Positions 13,916 to 22,823 of a stretch of 24,790 nucleotides of DNA are shown here, piece after piece. Origin of the DNA: a virus; the IMG/VR virus record IMGVR_UViG_3300031603_000257, positions 1 through 24,790 of that record. One strand, given 5' to 3'. The notes beneath the pieces are model-generated. The model saw nothing but the letters and a program-made list of their open reading frames with translations, was not told the DNA's origin and made no database searches. A program made the position numbers and the translations under genes. Position 1 is the stretch's first letter. Each line of letters starts with the position of its first letter.

Positions 13916-14667
13916 TGCCGTTAAATCCAAAAGAAGCCTATAAGGCAGCCAGAGCAGGGCGTAGACCAAGCAAAGCGTGGAGTCAGATAGGTAACATAGG
14001 TAAAACTATAGCCAGTAACTGGCGCAACAGCCCAGGGTTTCGTAGAATGGGAGGCGTACTAGGAGCTGGACTTGCAGTATACGGGGCTGCTAGAGTATTT
14101 ATGCCATCCAGGTCACACACCATGGGTAGTGATTTCACGATGAGCCTCGCTGAGCAATTCACGGTGGGCAAAGACCCGTCCTTCATGAGTAACATAAGAG
14201 CCACATCCCCGGCAAGTAACTTCATGTCCGGAGTATCAAAAATAGCCGATACACCCGGTGTAAGGGGACTAGCCATAGCGTCCGCAGTAACAATGGGACT
14301 ATTCACAGGCGGAGTAAGTACCAGAATGGCCAGGAGAATGATGGTCGGATCCACCATGTCCAAGGGAAGACAGATGGCTGTAACAGCTGCCACTGCAGTA
14401 GGAGGCGGAGCAGCCGGTATGGTGTACGGGACTAACAAGTCCGTCAATGTCATGGGAGACTACGCCAAGACTACCAGTGCCATATTAAGAGATACATTAG
14501 GTATGCGAGGGGTAGGTAGACCAAACCTTCGTCGCATGAGAGTAGGATCTGGTTCGCGTACTTGGACCCAACCTACGTTAGGTCGACGCATGGCTCCCAA
14601 CCCCAATGCAGCCGGCGGTGATCTAGTACTAGCAATGCACAGAACTAAACATAAGTCATTTATCTAA
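13915..14667 (+). CDS. Gly/Ala-rich, membrane-type protein
   Basis: A 250-residue basic protein with three small-residue hydrophobic segments: about 45-62 (GGVLGAGLAVYGAARVF), 115-135 (VRGLAIASAVTMGLFTGGVS) and 152-172 (MAVTAATAVGGGAAGMVYG). Glycine-spaced helices like these resemble glycine zippers in pore-forming or injected phage proteins. The Arg-rich C-terminus lacks a motif. It overlaps neighbours by one base on each side. The next protein has the same character, suggesting a functional pair. Function unknown. Confidence 0.65.
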   Translation: MPLNPKEAYKAARAGRRPSKAWSQIGNIGKTIASNWRNSPGFRRMGGVLGAGLAVYGAARVFMPSRSHTMGSDFTMSLAEQFTVGKDPSFMSNIRATSPASNFMSGVSKIADTPGVRGLAIASAVTMGLFTGGVSTRMARRMMVGSTMSKGRQMAVTAATAVGGGAAGMVYGTNKSVNVMGDYAKTTSAILRDTLGMRGVGRPNLRRMRVGSGSRTWTQPTLGRRMAPNPNAAGGDLVLAMHRTKHKSFI

Positions 14668-15824
14668 TGGAAATAGCCAAGAACATACTAAAGAGTAGTT
14701 CAGTACTCCCATCCCTGGGAGTGTCAACCGCAGCCTTAGCCGCCAACGCGGCAGTCAGCGCCGGCTCTGGGGTTAACATGGCAGGGGAAATCCTGTTCCC
14801 TAATATAGCCACGTCTGCGCTTATAGGTAGTGGCGTTGGATTCTTAGGTAGTAAGGGTGGAACCTTTACTGGTATGTTTGGATATAAGTCACTATTACGT
14901 GGTATAGAAAAACCTAAAGATATGCTCACGGCAGGTGGTCTCATGCTACCAGTCATAGAAGCTGCAGCACGTCTCAGTGTCAAGGCTGGAGCTAAAAGTT
15001 CATTCGCAGTAGGAGCTGCTAGTATTAGACAACTCGGAGTTAGTGGGTTATTCGGTAACCTCGCAGCCGGTATCCCGGGGTACTTCAATACTCTAGGCAA
15101 TAACGAATTACTATCCAAGAGTGTTTTAAAGATATTTAACGAAGTTGGTATTAGCAACGTCAAAGCCCCGTTGAAAATAGGCAACAAGTATTCTATGTAT
15201 ACCATGCAGGAAGCTATAAAGAAAGGTGTCTCCAAAGACGCCTTCATAGCTGGGATTACTAAAGCCAAAGGTACCAGCGCAAAGCCTGGTATGAAAGCCA
15301 TAGCTTCCAAACTTAGCGGTGTCGGGTCCAAAGGCATAGGATCCGCTTATACTCTGCTAGAGAATATATCGAAGAGTAAGATATTTAGATTCATGGCGGG
15401 AGCAGCAGGACGTGATTTAGACGATGTACTATCTAATTTTAAGATAGTCGAAAAGACAGTAGGGCAGGGAACACATAGATTCCTATCTCTTAAAGGCGCA
15501 GCATCCCCGGCGTTCTTAAAAGGCGGGAAGATAGCCATGGGAATTAACATGGTCAACCTGGTAATGATAACAGCAATGGCAGGGAACGCCGCTATATATG
15601 GCGGTGGTAAATTACTAGAAGGTGGCGCAGCCGGACTTGCATATGGTGTAGACCAGGCAATGCAAGCACAGAGATTAGATTTAGGATCGGGAAGAATGAA
15701 CCCAGTCTACATGAGCCAGGGCGCTCAAACAGAACGGCAACGTGCGATAAAGGCTATTTATGGAGCCAAAGTCAATCCGTCACAGCGTATGTTTGGGAAC
15801 GAAGGCCGGAATATGCACAGATGA
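14667..15824 (+). CDS. Gly/Ala-rich, membrane-type protein
   Basis: A 385-residue protein rich in Gly, Ala, Ser and Lys. Hydrophobic small-residue stretches occur near 12-35, 45-65 and 285-315 (MGINMVNLVMITAMAGNAAI), separated by basic amphipathic segments. It resembles the preceding protein in composition rather than in clear sequence. Large Gly/Ala-rich proteins near phage packaging genes may be internal head or ejection proteins that enter membranes, but no family is recognised. The ATG shares one base with the preceding stop, and its stop overlaps the intein-like gene as ATGA. Confidence 0.65.
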   Translation: MEIAKNILKSSSVLPSLGVSTAALAANAAVSAGSGVNMAGEILFPNIATSALIGSGVGFLGSKGGTFTGMFGYKSLLRGIEKPKDMLTAGGLMLPVIEAAARLSVKAGAKSSFAVGAASIRQLGVSGLFGNLAAGIPGYFNTLGNNELLSKSVLKIFNEVGISNVKAPLKIGNKYSMYTMQEAIKKGVSKDAFIAGITKAKGTSAKPGMKAIASKLSGVGSKGIGSAYTLLENISKSKIFRFMAGAAGRDLDDVLSNFKIVEKTVGQGTHRFLSLKGAASPAFLKGGKIAMGINMVNLVMITAMAGNAAIYGGGKLLEGGAAGLAYGVDQAMQAQRLDLGSGRMNPVYMSQGAQTERQRAIKAIYGAKVNPSQRMFGNEGRNMHR

Positions 15825-16570
15825 TAGTCAGCTATAAGACAGATATAGTTCTGGCTGATGGCAGCTTTCGTCCAGTATCAAGACTTACAGATAAGACATA
15901 CAAAGGATGGGCATACCTAGATGGTGAATTTGTCCATACCGACATAACAGCCACGGCAGTAGGGGAGCAGAAGATATACCGCCTCCGCTCACATACAGGT
16001 CGCGTACTGGATATTTCAGCAGATTCATCTATACTACAAGAAGACGGGAACTGGCTAGACCTATCGAGCGTGTCACACACTACTCGAGATAAAGACTCAG
16101 TGATGTCGAACGTAGAGAAACCAATCGCGGAACTAGGATTATTCAAACACTTCGGAGACGAAGACAGGGATATGCACTGGGTACGCACGGTTAAACGTAG
16201 TTGGTTCGCAGACCCAGAGTACCCAGAGGATGTATCTTCATATTTAGGTGAACTAAATGAGACCGTACTGGGAGACCTACTCAAGCATAAATACTATACT
16301 AGCTCTAAACTACGGCTAAGTGACAGCCTGTCTCGTAATAGACTATTTCATCTACTCTCCAGGCTAGGTGTCTACTCTTACTCCACGAAGGGAGCATCGA
16401 CTAACAGGGCTGCCATATACATTCAAGGGGGAATACCTCCTACCAATCAGACATGGCACGCGGGCCAGATCTACGAGTTTAGTAGTTCATTCGTGGTACC
16501 CGCGTACGAAGTCCATAGCTCCCACGGAAACTTACTCGAAAAGAACTTCCTATGCCAAACAACCAAGTAG
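15821..16570 (+). CDS. Free-standing degenerate intein-like (Hint) protein
   Basis: A 249-residue protein that reads like an intein with no host protein around it. Residues 7-21 (TDIVLADGSFRPVSRL) match intein block A, but no Cys or Ser lies at the expected first position, which falls about at the start Met. Residues 57-83 (SHTGRVLDISADSSILQEDG) match block B with the T-x-x-H changed to S-x-x-S. Residues 165-190 (RLSDSLSRNRLFHLLSRLGV) resemble the end of LAGLIDADG-type intein endonucleases. Residues 225-247 (VPAYEVHSSHGNLLEKNFLC, then QT) match blocks F and G, with Cys-Gln in place of His-Asn. Splicing therefore looks unlikely. It overlaps the terminase start by 19 bases. Confidence 0.65.
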   Translation: MIVSYKTDIVLADGSFRPVSRLTDKTYKGWAYLDGEFVHTDITATAVGEQKIYRLRSHTGRVLDISADSSILQEDGNWLDLSSVSHTTRDKDSVMSNVEKPIAELGLFKHFGDEDRDMHWVRTVKRSWFADPEYPEDVSSYLGELNETVLGDLLKHKYYTSSKLRLSDSLSRNRLFHLLSRLGVYSYSTKGASTNRAAIYIQGGIPPTNQTWHAGQIYEFSSSFVVPAYEVHSSHGNLLEKNFLCQTTK

Positions 16571-19368
16571 ATCCATTATCCTCATTTACCGAGGATGAAC
16601 TAAAAGTACTAATAGACAACCCAGACATCTGGGCTGAGACGTTTCTACAGGATCCTACTACTCCTACCCAGCAGCTAAAACTTAGATGGTATCAGCGTAA
16701 TGTATTAAAAGACCAGAGTCAGCGCCGTGTATTACGTATGGGACGTCGCTGCGTTGCCGCCGCGGATACAATATATACCCCCCACGGACCTTATCTGTTC
16801 GAAGATCTCTTAACGGAGCATCCTCCTATATGGACATTAAATACAGACACCTATACCATAGAGGAGACAATAGACTACGATGTTTCCTCTAATGGAGAAG
16901 TAGAAACTGTAAAACTAGAAACAATAAGTGGGAAAAGACAACAAGTCTCACTTGATCATCCATTCCTAGTTTATACCAACAATGGGCCTAATTGGATCGA
17001 AGCCAAAGATATACAGCCTGGAATGCGCATCGCGGTACCTCGCGGGCTTATCAGAAAAGGCACAGCCCATGGAATAGATAAAGTTGCAAAAATAGCAAAG
17101 ACTTTAGACAGCCATAGTATATACTCAGCACTGTCCTGTGATGTACTATGGGAACCAGTCAAGTCCGTTACCCCCAGCGGGAAGACTCAGACAGTAGACC
17201 TACACGTACACAATACGGAAACCTTTATCGGTAGTGATATAATTTCACACAATACAGGAAAAACAGCTGTACTAGGAATTATAGCTCTATTCCAGGCCAT
17301 GACTTACAAACAACGCCAGGTACTAATAGTAGCCGCGTATGATGCACAGGTACAGGAAATCTTTGAACAAATGCTCCGTATGGCAGAGGGATCCCCCCTC
17401 GTAGGACCGTCGATAAATCGTACCCGTCAGCGCCCATTCGAGATCTGGTTTAGAAACGGATCTCTAGTTCGCGGTATGGTGGCCAACAATACTGTTCGTG
17501 GTAAATGCTTAGCATCTGGAACCAGAGTAATGGTAGAGGCTCAGCAGAATAAAGCTATCGAAGAGCTAAAACCAGGTGAGCTGGTAATGACAGTTAACAT
17601 GGAAACTGGTGAAACCGAGATGAAACCAGTAGTAGCTTTGCATAACAATGGTATCCGAGAAGTATTCGAACTCAGCACTACGTCTGATAGAATCATTAGA
17701 GCGACGGAGGGGCATAAGTTTTATCTCTCTCACGGGAGAGGATGGACAGAACTTAATGATATAGTATCTGCCATGGAGAGTGAAGATAATGCAGACTACG
17801 TAGCTATCAACACAGTATCTACCGGTCTTAGGTTTGGCAGGGTAAATCGTATAAAAATCATAGGACAACTTCCTACCTGGGATCTCGAGGTAGAAGACAA
17901 CCACAACTTTGTCGCATTCGAACCTGACATGGATCCGGCTAAAAGTGGATTCTCCGCAAGTGGAATGGCCGACGGGGGGTTCCTGGTTCATAACTCAGCT
18001 CACATGCTCATCATGGATGAGATCGACTTTGCCGATCAGAAAGCGCTTATGGAAGCTGTCTGGCCTGTAGCTACCACGTGGAGAACCACAGAGGTAGTAA
18101 TGTCATCGACGCCATCGGGACGGCGTGAATTCTTCTGGAAGGTATGTAACAACCTCAAGGAATACAAGTTCGAAGAACATCACTATCCGTCATCCTACTC
18201 ACCTGAATGGACGCAACAGAATGAGGCGTTCGCTAGAGGTACGACCACTAAGTCACAGTATGATCACGAGTACTTAGCAGAGTTCGGTGAATCTGCGGAA
18301 GGTGTGTACAGACATGACCTAGTAGATCAGGCTATGTACGCATACGAGTATGACCAATTAGAATACAATCCAAATAACTACTACACACTGGGTGTTGACT
18401 GGAATGAAGCATCCTCCGGAGTCCAGGGAGTTATCATGGAATGGTTGATAGAACCTGTGAAGATGTATAAATACAATCCTAAGATGGATAAGATAGACGT
18501 GAAGCACACGAGAGTGCAGCATAAGTGGCGCATCTTCCGTACATTCACCATAGATGCAGTTGACTACACCAACATTACAGCCATCGACGAGATACTCGAT
18601 TGGATGAAGAAGGTACCACTCGCATACGCCTGCTTCGATCGTGGCCATGGCTACACCAACTACGAGCTCCTGAGGGTATCTATTCAAAGAGGCGTCACTG
18701 CCAGTGGAAAGAAATGCCCAGGATTAATAGACATGCTTCCTAAGATGGAATCCGTAGACTTCGCAGTTCCATTCGAAATCATAGATCCAACTACTAACAT
18801 ACCTACCAAGTCTAAGACCAAGAATGTAATGGTACGTAACTCTGTTCGTTATCTAGAAGGTAACAACATGTGTATACCCGCGGTAGCGTTGCCGGCAGAC
18901 TGGCCACAAAGTGCGGACATACCACAGAGCTATAAGATTGTAGAGAATGATCAATACCGTCTTATCGGCCAGATGCGCGACTACCGAGTAGAACGTATCG
19001 GAGATAAGGGTGAAGTTTATTCAAAGGGCAATGACCATAGGTTAGATGCCTGGATCCTCGGACTTCATGCATTCCTACTAAACAAAGATCTATTGATGCA
19101 CTGGGCCAATGCAGTCCACGCAGAGTTTGCTTCTGATAACATCACCCCTAAGTCCCACATCAACAGGGCCCCTGGTAGCCCTAAGAAGAAGGGAGTCTCT
19201 GTGAAAAGTTCTACGAGTAGAGATGGAGTGACACACAATTATATGGGGAAGTATGCCGGACCAGGAGAACCGCCTGATTCAGAAACACTACCCGGAAGGC
19301 GAAAGATGTCAGAACACATAAGCCGCGGTGCAGTACGCGGACGTATTAACAAGAGACGAGGACTTTAA
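16552..19368 (+). CDS. Terminase large subunit with two mini-inteins
   Basis: A 938-residue precursor; removal of both inteins (residues 67-234 and 319-481) leaves 607 residues, a normal terminase size. Rejoined parts give Walker A as RMGRR+TGKTAVL, then VRGK+SAHMLIMDEIDFAD with Walker B (Asp489, Glu490) and the coupling motif SSTPSGRREFF. The RNase H-like nuclease shows Asp616 (TLGVDWNEASSG), Asp696 (ACFDRGHG) and Asp828/Asp832 (GNDHRLDAWILG). The enzyme drives DNA into the prohead by ATP hydrolysis and cuts concatemers. The C-terminal 70 residues are basic and disordered. The gene follows the orphan intein-like gene and precedes an unknown protein and the portal. Both inteins interrupt the ATPase active site, so splicing is needed for activity. 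Confidence 0.95.
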   Translation: MPNNQVDPLSSFTEDELKVLIDNPDIWAETFLQDPTTPTQQLKLRWYQRNVLKDQSQRRVLRMGRRCVAAADTIYTPHGPYLFEDLLTEHPPIWTLNTDTYTIEETIDYDVSSNGEVETVKLETISGKRQQVSLDHPFLVYTNNGPNWIEAKDIQPGMRIAVPRGLIRKGTAHGIDKVAKIAKTLDSHSIYSALSCDVLWEPVKSVTPSGKTQTVDLHVHNTETFIGSDIISHNTGKTAVLGIIALFQAMTYKQRQVLIVAAYDAQVQEIFEQMLRMAEGSPLVGPSINRTRQRPFEIWFRNGSLVRGMVANNTVRGKCLASGTRVMVEAQQNKAIEELKPGELVMTVNMETGETEMKPVVALHNNGIREVFELSTTSDRIIRATEGHKFYLSHGRGWTELNDIVSAMESEDNADYVAINTVSTGLRFGRVNRIKIIGQLPTWDLEVEDNHNFVAFEPDMDPAKSGFSASGMADGGFLVHNSAHMLIMDEIDFADQKALMEAVWPVATTWRTTEVVMSSTPSGRREFFWKVCNNLKEYKFEEHHYPSSYSPEWTQQNEAFARGTTTKSQYDHEYLAEFGESAEGVYRHDLVDQAMYAYEYDQLEYNPNNYYTLGVDWNEASSGVQGVIMEWLIEPVKMYKYNPKMDKIDVKHTRVQHKWRIFRTFTIDAVDYTNITAIDEILDWMKKVPLAYACFDRGHGYTNYELLRVSIQRGVTASGKKCPGLIDMLPKMESVDFAVPFEIIDPTTNIPTKSKTKNVMVRNSVRYLEGNNMCIPAVALPADWPQSADIPQSYKIVENDQYRLIGQMRDYRVERIGDKGEVYSKGNDHRLDAWILGLHAFLLNKDLLMHWANAVHAEFASDNITPKSHINRAPGSPKKKGVSVKSSTSRDGVTHNYMGKYAGPGEPPDSETLPGRRKMSEHISRGAVRGRINKRRGL
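16750..17253 (+). mobile_element. Mini-intein 1 in terminase, inserted in Walker A
   Basis: Residues 67-234 (168 aa). It starts with Cys67 and ends in His233-Asn234, followed by Thr235. Block A is CVAAADTIYTPHGPYLFEDL; block B contains VSLDHPFLV with His136; block F is VDLHVHNTETFI; block G is DIISHN. It is too short to hold a LAGLIDADG endonuclease, so it should splice but not move by itself. The insertion point is between GRR and TGKT of Walker A. Confidence 0.92.
17506..17994 (+). mobile_element. Mini-intein 2 in terminase, inserted before Walker B
   Basis: Residues 319-481 (163 aa). It starts at Cys319 (CLASGTRVMVEAQ), has block B IRATEGHKFYL with Thr385 and His388, block F TWDLEVEDNHNFVAFE, and ends FLVHN with Asn481, followed by Ser482. 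An extra loop of about 20 residues (DMDPAKSGFSASGMADGG) separates blocks F and G. There is no endonuclease domain. It differs strongly from intein 1, so the two probably arrived separately. Confidence 0.92.
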
Positions 19369-21281
19369 TGGTCGACCTAGTAGCAGCAAGTACCACAGCA
19401 GCAGACCTAGAACGAGCTGCCAATGCGGCCGTCGATAACGACCCAGGTGTCCAGCAAATAGAAAGACAGATAGAGGATCTCACTCGTCACATCTCCAGCC
19501 TCATAACTCCACAGTCCGGAGCTTCAGTGGCAGATATGTTCTTCGATCCCAGTCGTCGCTATACAGTTGTTAATTTTCCAAATCCTAGTGATCTAGAAGA
19601 GAGACTACGATTACTACGTAACGGATGGATAGTCATGATGGCAGAAGATGCCGACGCTATGAACATCGAAGCATTACGTGAAGCTTTAGATGGCGGCACA
19701 CATCTCTTCTTGGGCGTGTCCCAGGAGGGAGCGACCATACCGTTTATCGACAAAAAGATAGACTTGAATTATGTAATACCAGCTCCGTACTTACTACGTA
19801 TAATAGAGATCTCGGAAGTAAACCAAACCGTAGATGAAATAGATTCCTTTATCGAAGCCCAAAAGCAAAGAATATCAGCAGACGAAGGTAACTCGTCCAG
19901 CCAGGACTCAGATAGAGTAATACGTGTACAGGAGAAGTCCGATCTTAGCAATATGATATCAGAGCGTCAGGACATTATTAGGAACAACCCAATTTGGATA
20001 AAGGTAGCCACACTACCAATGCCAAAGGCTAGTGAGCAACAGACAGCAAACGAATGGGCTCAATTCGAGGATGGGATATCTCCAACGATGGCAGCCGTAC
20101 TCGCTCTCCAAGGCAAACCAGCTAGATTTCATTTCATGCCTCAAGACGCAGGATTGATGCTTAGGGCAGCACCAGGTATGGTAGGACAGACTACTAATGC
20201 CATACTCAGTCGTTATAACCAAATCGATGAGTTCCTCACATCCAACGGTAGCAACGATCTGTCACAGATAGCATGTTGCATCATACAAGCCCTAGGAGCT
20301 AATGCCAAGTATGACATCGGAGATAAGTCCGCATTTGAATCAGTGGATAGTTTCCTACTCAAAATAACCATCTTAATAGATATAATTATACTACTCGTAG
20401 GAGCTCCGGCAGCTCCATCTCTGGATGACCTATGGGATTTACTTTTAAACCTTTCAAAGATAATCACGGAACTGGCCATCCAGGCGGGAGTGTCAACCCT
20501 AGTTGCATTAGTTCAATACTTCATGCTAAGAGCACTGAATCAACTATCTGCATATTATCGGGATCTAGTTAAGAAAGGTAATGCTAACAAGATAGTAGGC
20601 ACTACCATTAGATGTTTCGCACTAGAGAACATGCTACGTAAGTTAATAGATAGGATCATCAAGGAAACTCGCGAAACCCTTACAGACCTTACACGAAGGT
20701 TACCACAACGGGATCCAATTGTCGATACAGATCTATTTTCATTCCTAATACCAGAAGGCCAACAGGCAGATATAAATTTCCTACAGGGCATACTATACGT
20801 ACTACGTTCTATCCGCAGTGCGGTACGTAGTGGAGAATTATGTGCCAATGCCGGATACACTGACATACCTAATTCAGAGGGTAATAACCTCGAAGGAGAT
20901 ACCAGTAATGATCCAGCAGATTCGATCATCATACCTACCACGTCATACTACCCGGGACAGGATGGAGATCAGAACCAAGATCAAGGTCAAACCCAGCAAG
21001 GTGAATCCGGGTCAGATACGGATGACATCTTTGCCAATTTCCTCAGACTATCGGGTAACGATGCCAATGCTGATGAATCAGGCGGGTCAGGACTTAGAGT
21101 TATCTACGGACCTACGGATGATGAGTTGACTAACTTCTTCGTCACCTATTTCGACATGTCCGCCTCCGACGCGCAAGACGCAGTTAACACGAACCGAAAA
21201 GGAACGTGTAAAGAAAAACTAAGCAGCACCGAAGCTGGCATCATTGGCGCTATTCTAAAAGAAGTCGACCTGGAGTTATAA
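19368..21281 (+). CDS. Unknown 637-residue protein between terminase and portal
   Basis: The N-terminal 45 residues are helical and acidic; residues 55-145 look like an alpha/beta domain. Hydrophobic helices lie at about 329-347 (FLLKITILIDIIILLVGAP) and 368-390. Residues 395-500 are basic helices, and 515-575 form an Asn/Asp/Gln/Ser-rich linker (DGDQNQDQGQTQQGESGS). The last 70 residues look folded and acidic. No family is recognised. The fixed place between terminase and portal suggests a virion or head-assembly protein, perhaps one injected with DNA. It is joined to both neighbours by one-base overlaps. Confidence 0.75.
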   Translation: MVDLVAASTTAADLERAANAAVDNDPGVQQIERQIEDLTRHISSLITPQSGASVADMFFDPSRRYTVVNFPNPSDLEERLRLLRNGWIVMMAEDADAMNIEALREALDGGTHLFLGVSQEGATIPFIDKKIDLNYVIPAPYLLRIIEISEVNQTVDEIDSFIEAQKQRISADEGNSSSQDSDRVIRVQEKSDLSNMISERQDIIRNNPIWIKVATLPMPKASEQQTANEWAQFEDGISPTMAAVLALQGKPARFHFMPQDAGLMLRAAPGMVGQTTNAILSRYNQIDEFLTSNGSNDLSQIACCIIQALGANAKYDIGDKSAFESVDSFLLKITILIDIIILLVGAPAAPSLDDLWDLLLNLSKIITELAIQAGVSTLVALVQYFMLRALNQLSAYYRDLVKKGNANKIVGTTIRCFALENMLRKLIDRIIKETRETLTDLTRRLPQRDPIVDTDLFSFLIPEGQQADINFLQGILYVLRSIRSAVRSGELCANAGYTDIPNSEGNNLEGDTSNDPADSIIIPTTSYYPGQDGDQNQDQGQTQQGESGSDTDDIFANFLRLSGNDANADESGGSGLRVIYGPTDDELTNFFVTYFDMSASDAQDAVNTNRKGTCKEKLSSTEAGIIGAILKEVDLEL

Positions 21282-22804
21282 TGGCTGACAAACGCAGCAG
21301 CATTTTTGGTGGATTAGGGTTTACGAGAAAACGTACCCAAGCCGATACAGATAACTATATCGACTCGACCATTCAAAGATATATCAATGACCGACTTGAC
21401 ATAATAGATGCCAAAGGTAAGAGCGCTAGAGGTAAGTCGCATTCATTATCCATAGCGGCAGTATACGCCACACTCAAGAGTCAAATATTTAAAGCATTGG
21501 GATACGACTCACGCGACAGCTTCACAGCTCCCGAATGGGACTTCAAAGAAGTAGCCGAAGTGCTACAGACTGAAGCCGTATTCCGTCGTTCCGTAGAAAA
21601 GTACGTAGAACAGATATGGAAAAATGGGTTCAGTTTCGTAGGTCGTAATCCCCAAACAGTAGAATACATCAAGAAACGTTTCAATCAGATAGCCATGGTT
21701 ACCAGGAAACCCACCCTTACCCTCATGCAGGAGTACGCGTTCTCATTGGTAACATACGCCAACACTCTGGTAATCAAGAAACGTAATCTCAAATCATCAG
21801 GCGGTAAACGACGTACTACCTTCGACGGAGCAGTACTAAATCCCATAGCCGGTCTTTATATAGCAGATCCAACCATCATGTGGGTCAAGAGAGACGAGTA
21901 TGGTAATGTCAAACGCTGGAAACAGATGCCCGACGACGTATGGGCATACAGGATCAGGGGTAAGACTAAGAGCTGGGGATACCGTGATGTAAACCACGTG
22001 CAAGATCGTACGGCTACTTCTCCGATCAACTTCTTCGCCATGCCCATGGTAGTTCCTGTTATACCTGATATTAAAGCTCTCCGTGAGATGGAAGAGCTCT
22101 CAATAGTCCAGGGTATCAAGTTTTCAACTCCTCGGTATCACGCAACGGTAGGAAACATCGAACGCCCGGGAACAGATCCCGAAGTAAGCCAATTAGCTAA
22201 CGACCTAGATTTACTACCAGCAGATGCCGTACTAACGACGTCAGGTAGAGCGAAGGTTGTCAACATCTCCAGTGGTGACCAGGTAATGGACATGACTCCG
22301 TTACTTAAATACTGGACCGATCGTATACGCGGAGGCCTGGGCCTATCCGGCGTATCCATGGGAGAGGGCGGAACTGCAAATCGTAACACTGCTCAGACTA
22401 TGCAGTCCGAGATGCAAACCACCTCTATCAAGTTCCAGCAGATAATCAAATCTGGAATGCTCGAATTAATCAAAGAACTTCTATACGAAGCAGGATGGAC
22501 GGAGCACACACTCAGAGAAGAAGACTGGGTACACCTGCATATTCCTGAAATAGATCTAGCCAATAAGATGGCCAAAGAGAACCACATCATGACTCTTTGG
22601 AACGGAGATCTAATAACACACGACGAGGCTCGTGTAGAGCTCGGGTATGACATTCTAGCTGATGCCGACTGGGAAAAACTCCATTCACGAATGATCACTG
22701 AATACAATGACAAGAAAGCAGCAGAGAACGCAGCTGCTAATAGTAATCAACCTGAAAACCAGTACGGTAAATCAGCATCAAAACCAAACCAAGCTAAAGA
22801 CTAA
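21281..22804 (+). CDS. Portal protein
   Basis: A 507-residue protein with portal signatures: SVEKYVEQIWKNGFSFVGRN (104-123) in the N-terminal wing; strands around LNPIAGLYIADPTIMWVKRD; GLGLSGVSMGEGGTANRNTA (352-371), typical of portals before the stem helix; and WNGDLITHDEARVELGYD (near 440-460), typical of the crown-side region. The C-terminal tail is Ala/Asn/Lys-rich and disordered. Portals form the dodecameric ring through which terminase pumps DNA. Placement two genes after the terminase supports the call. One unusual protein separates the two. Confidence 0.88.
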   Translation: MADKRSSIFGGLGFTRKRTQADTDNYIDSTIQRYINDRLDIIDAKGKSARGKSHSLSIAAVYATLKSQIFKALGYDSRDSFTAPEWDFKEVAEVLQTEAVFRRSVEKYVEQIWKNGFSFVGRNPQTVEYIKKRFNQIAMVTRKPTLTLMQEYAFSLVTYANTLVIKKRNLKSSGGKRRTTFDGAVLNPIAGLYIADPTIMWVKRDEYGNVKRWKQMPDDVWAYRIRGKTKSWGYRDVNHVQDRTATSPINFFAMPMVVPVIPDIKALREMEELSIVQGIKFSTPRYHATVGNIERPGTDPEVSQLANDLDLLPADAVLTTSGRAKVVNISSGDQVMDMTPLLKYWTDRIRGGLGLSGVSMGEGGTANRNTAQTMQSEMQTTSIKFQQIIKSGMLELIKELLYEAGWTEHTLREEDWVHLHIPEIDLANKMAKENHIMTLWNGDLITHDEARVELGYDILADADWEKLHSRMITEYNDKKAAENAAANSNQPENQYGKSASKPNQAKD

Positions 22805-22823
22805 TAAAGAAGATGAATAACCT

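Noticed and set aside
14660-15337. A 225-codon minus-strand ORF
   Set aside because: It is antisense to the Gly/Ala-rich gene at 14667; Leu/Pro-rich shadow composition and no supporting ribosome site or neighbours on that strand.
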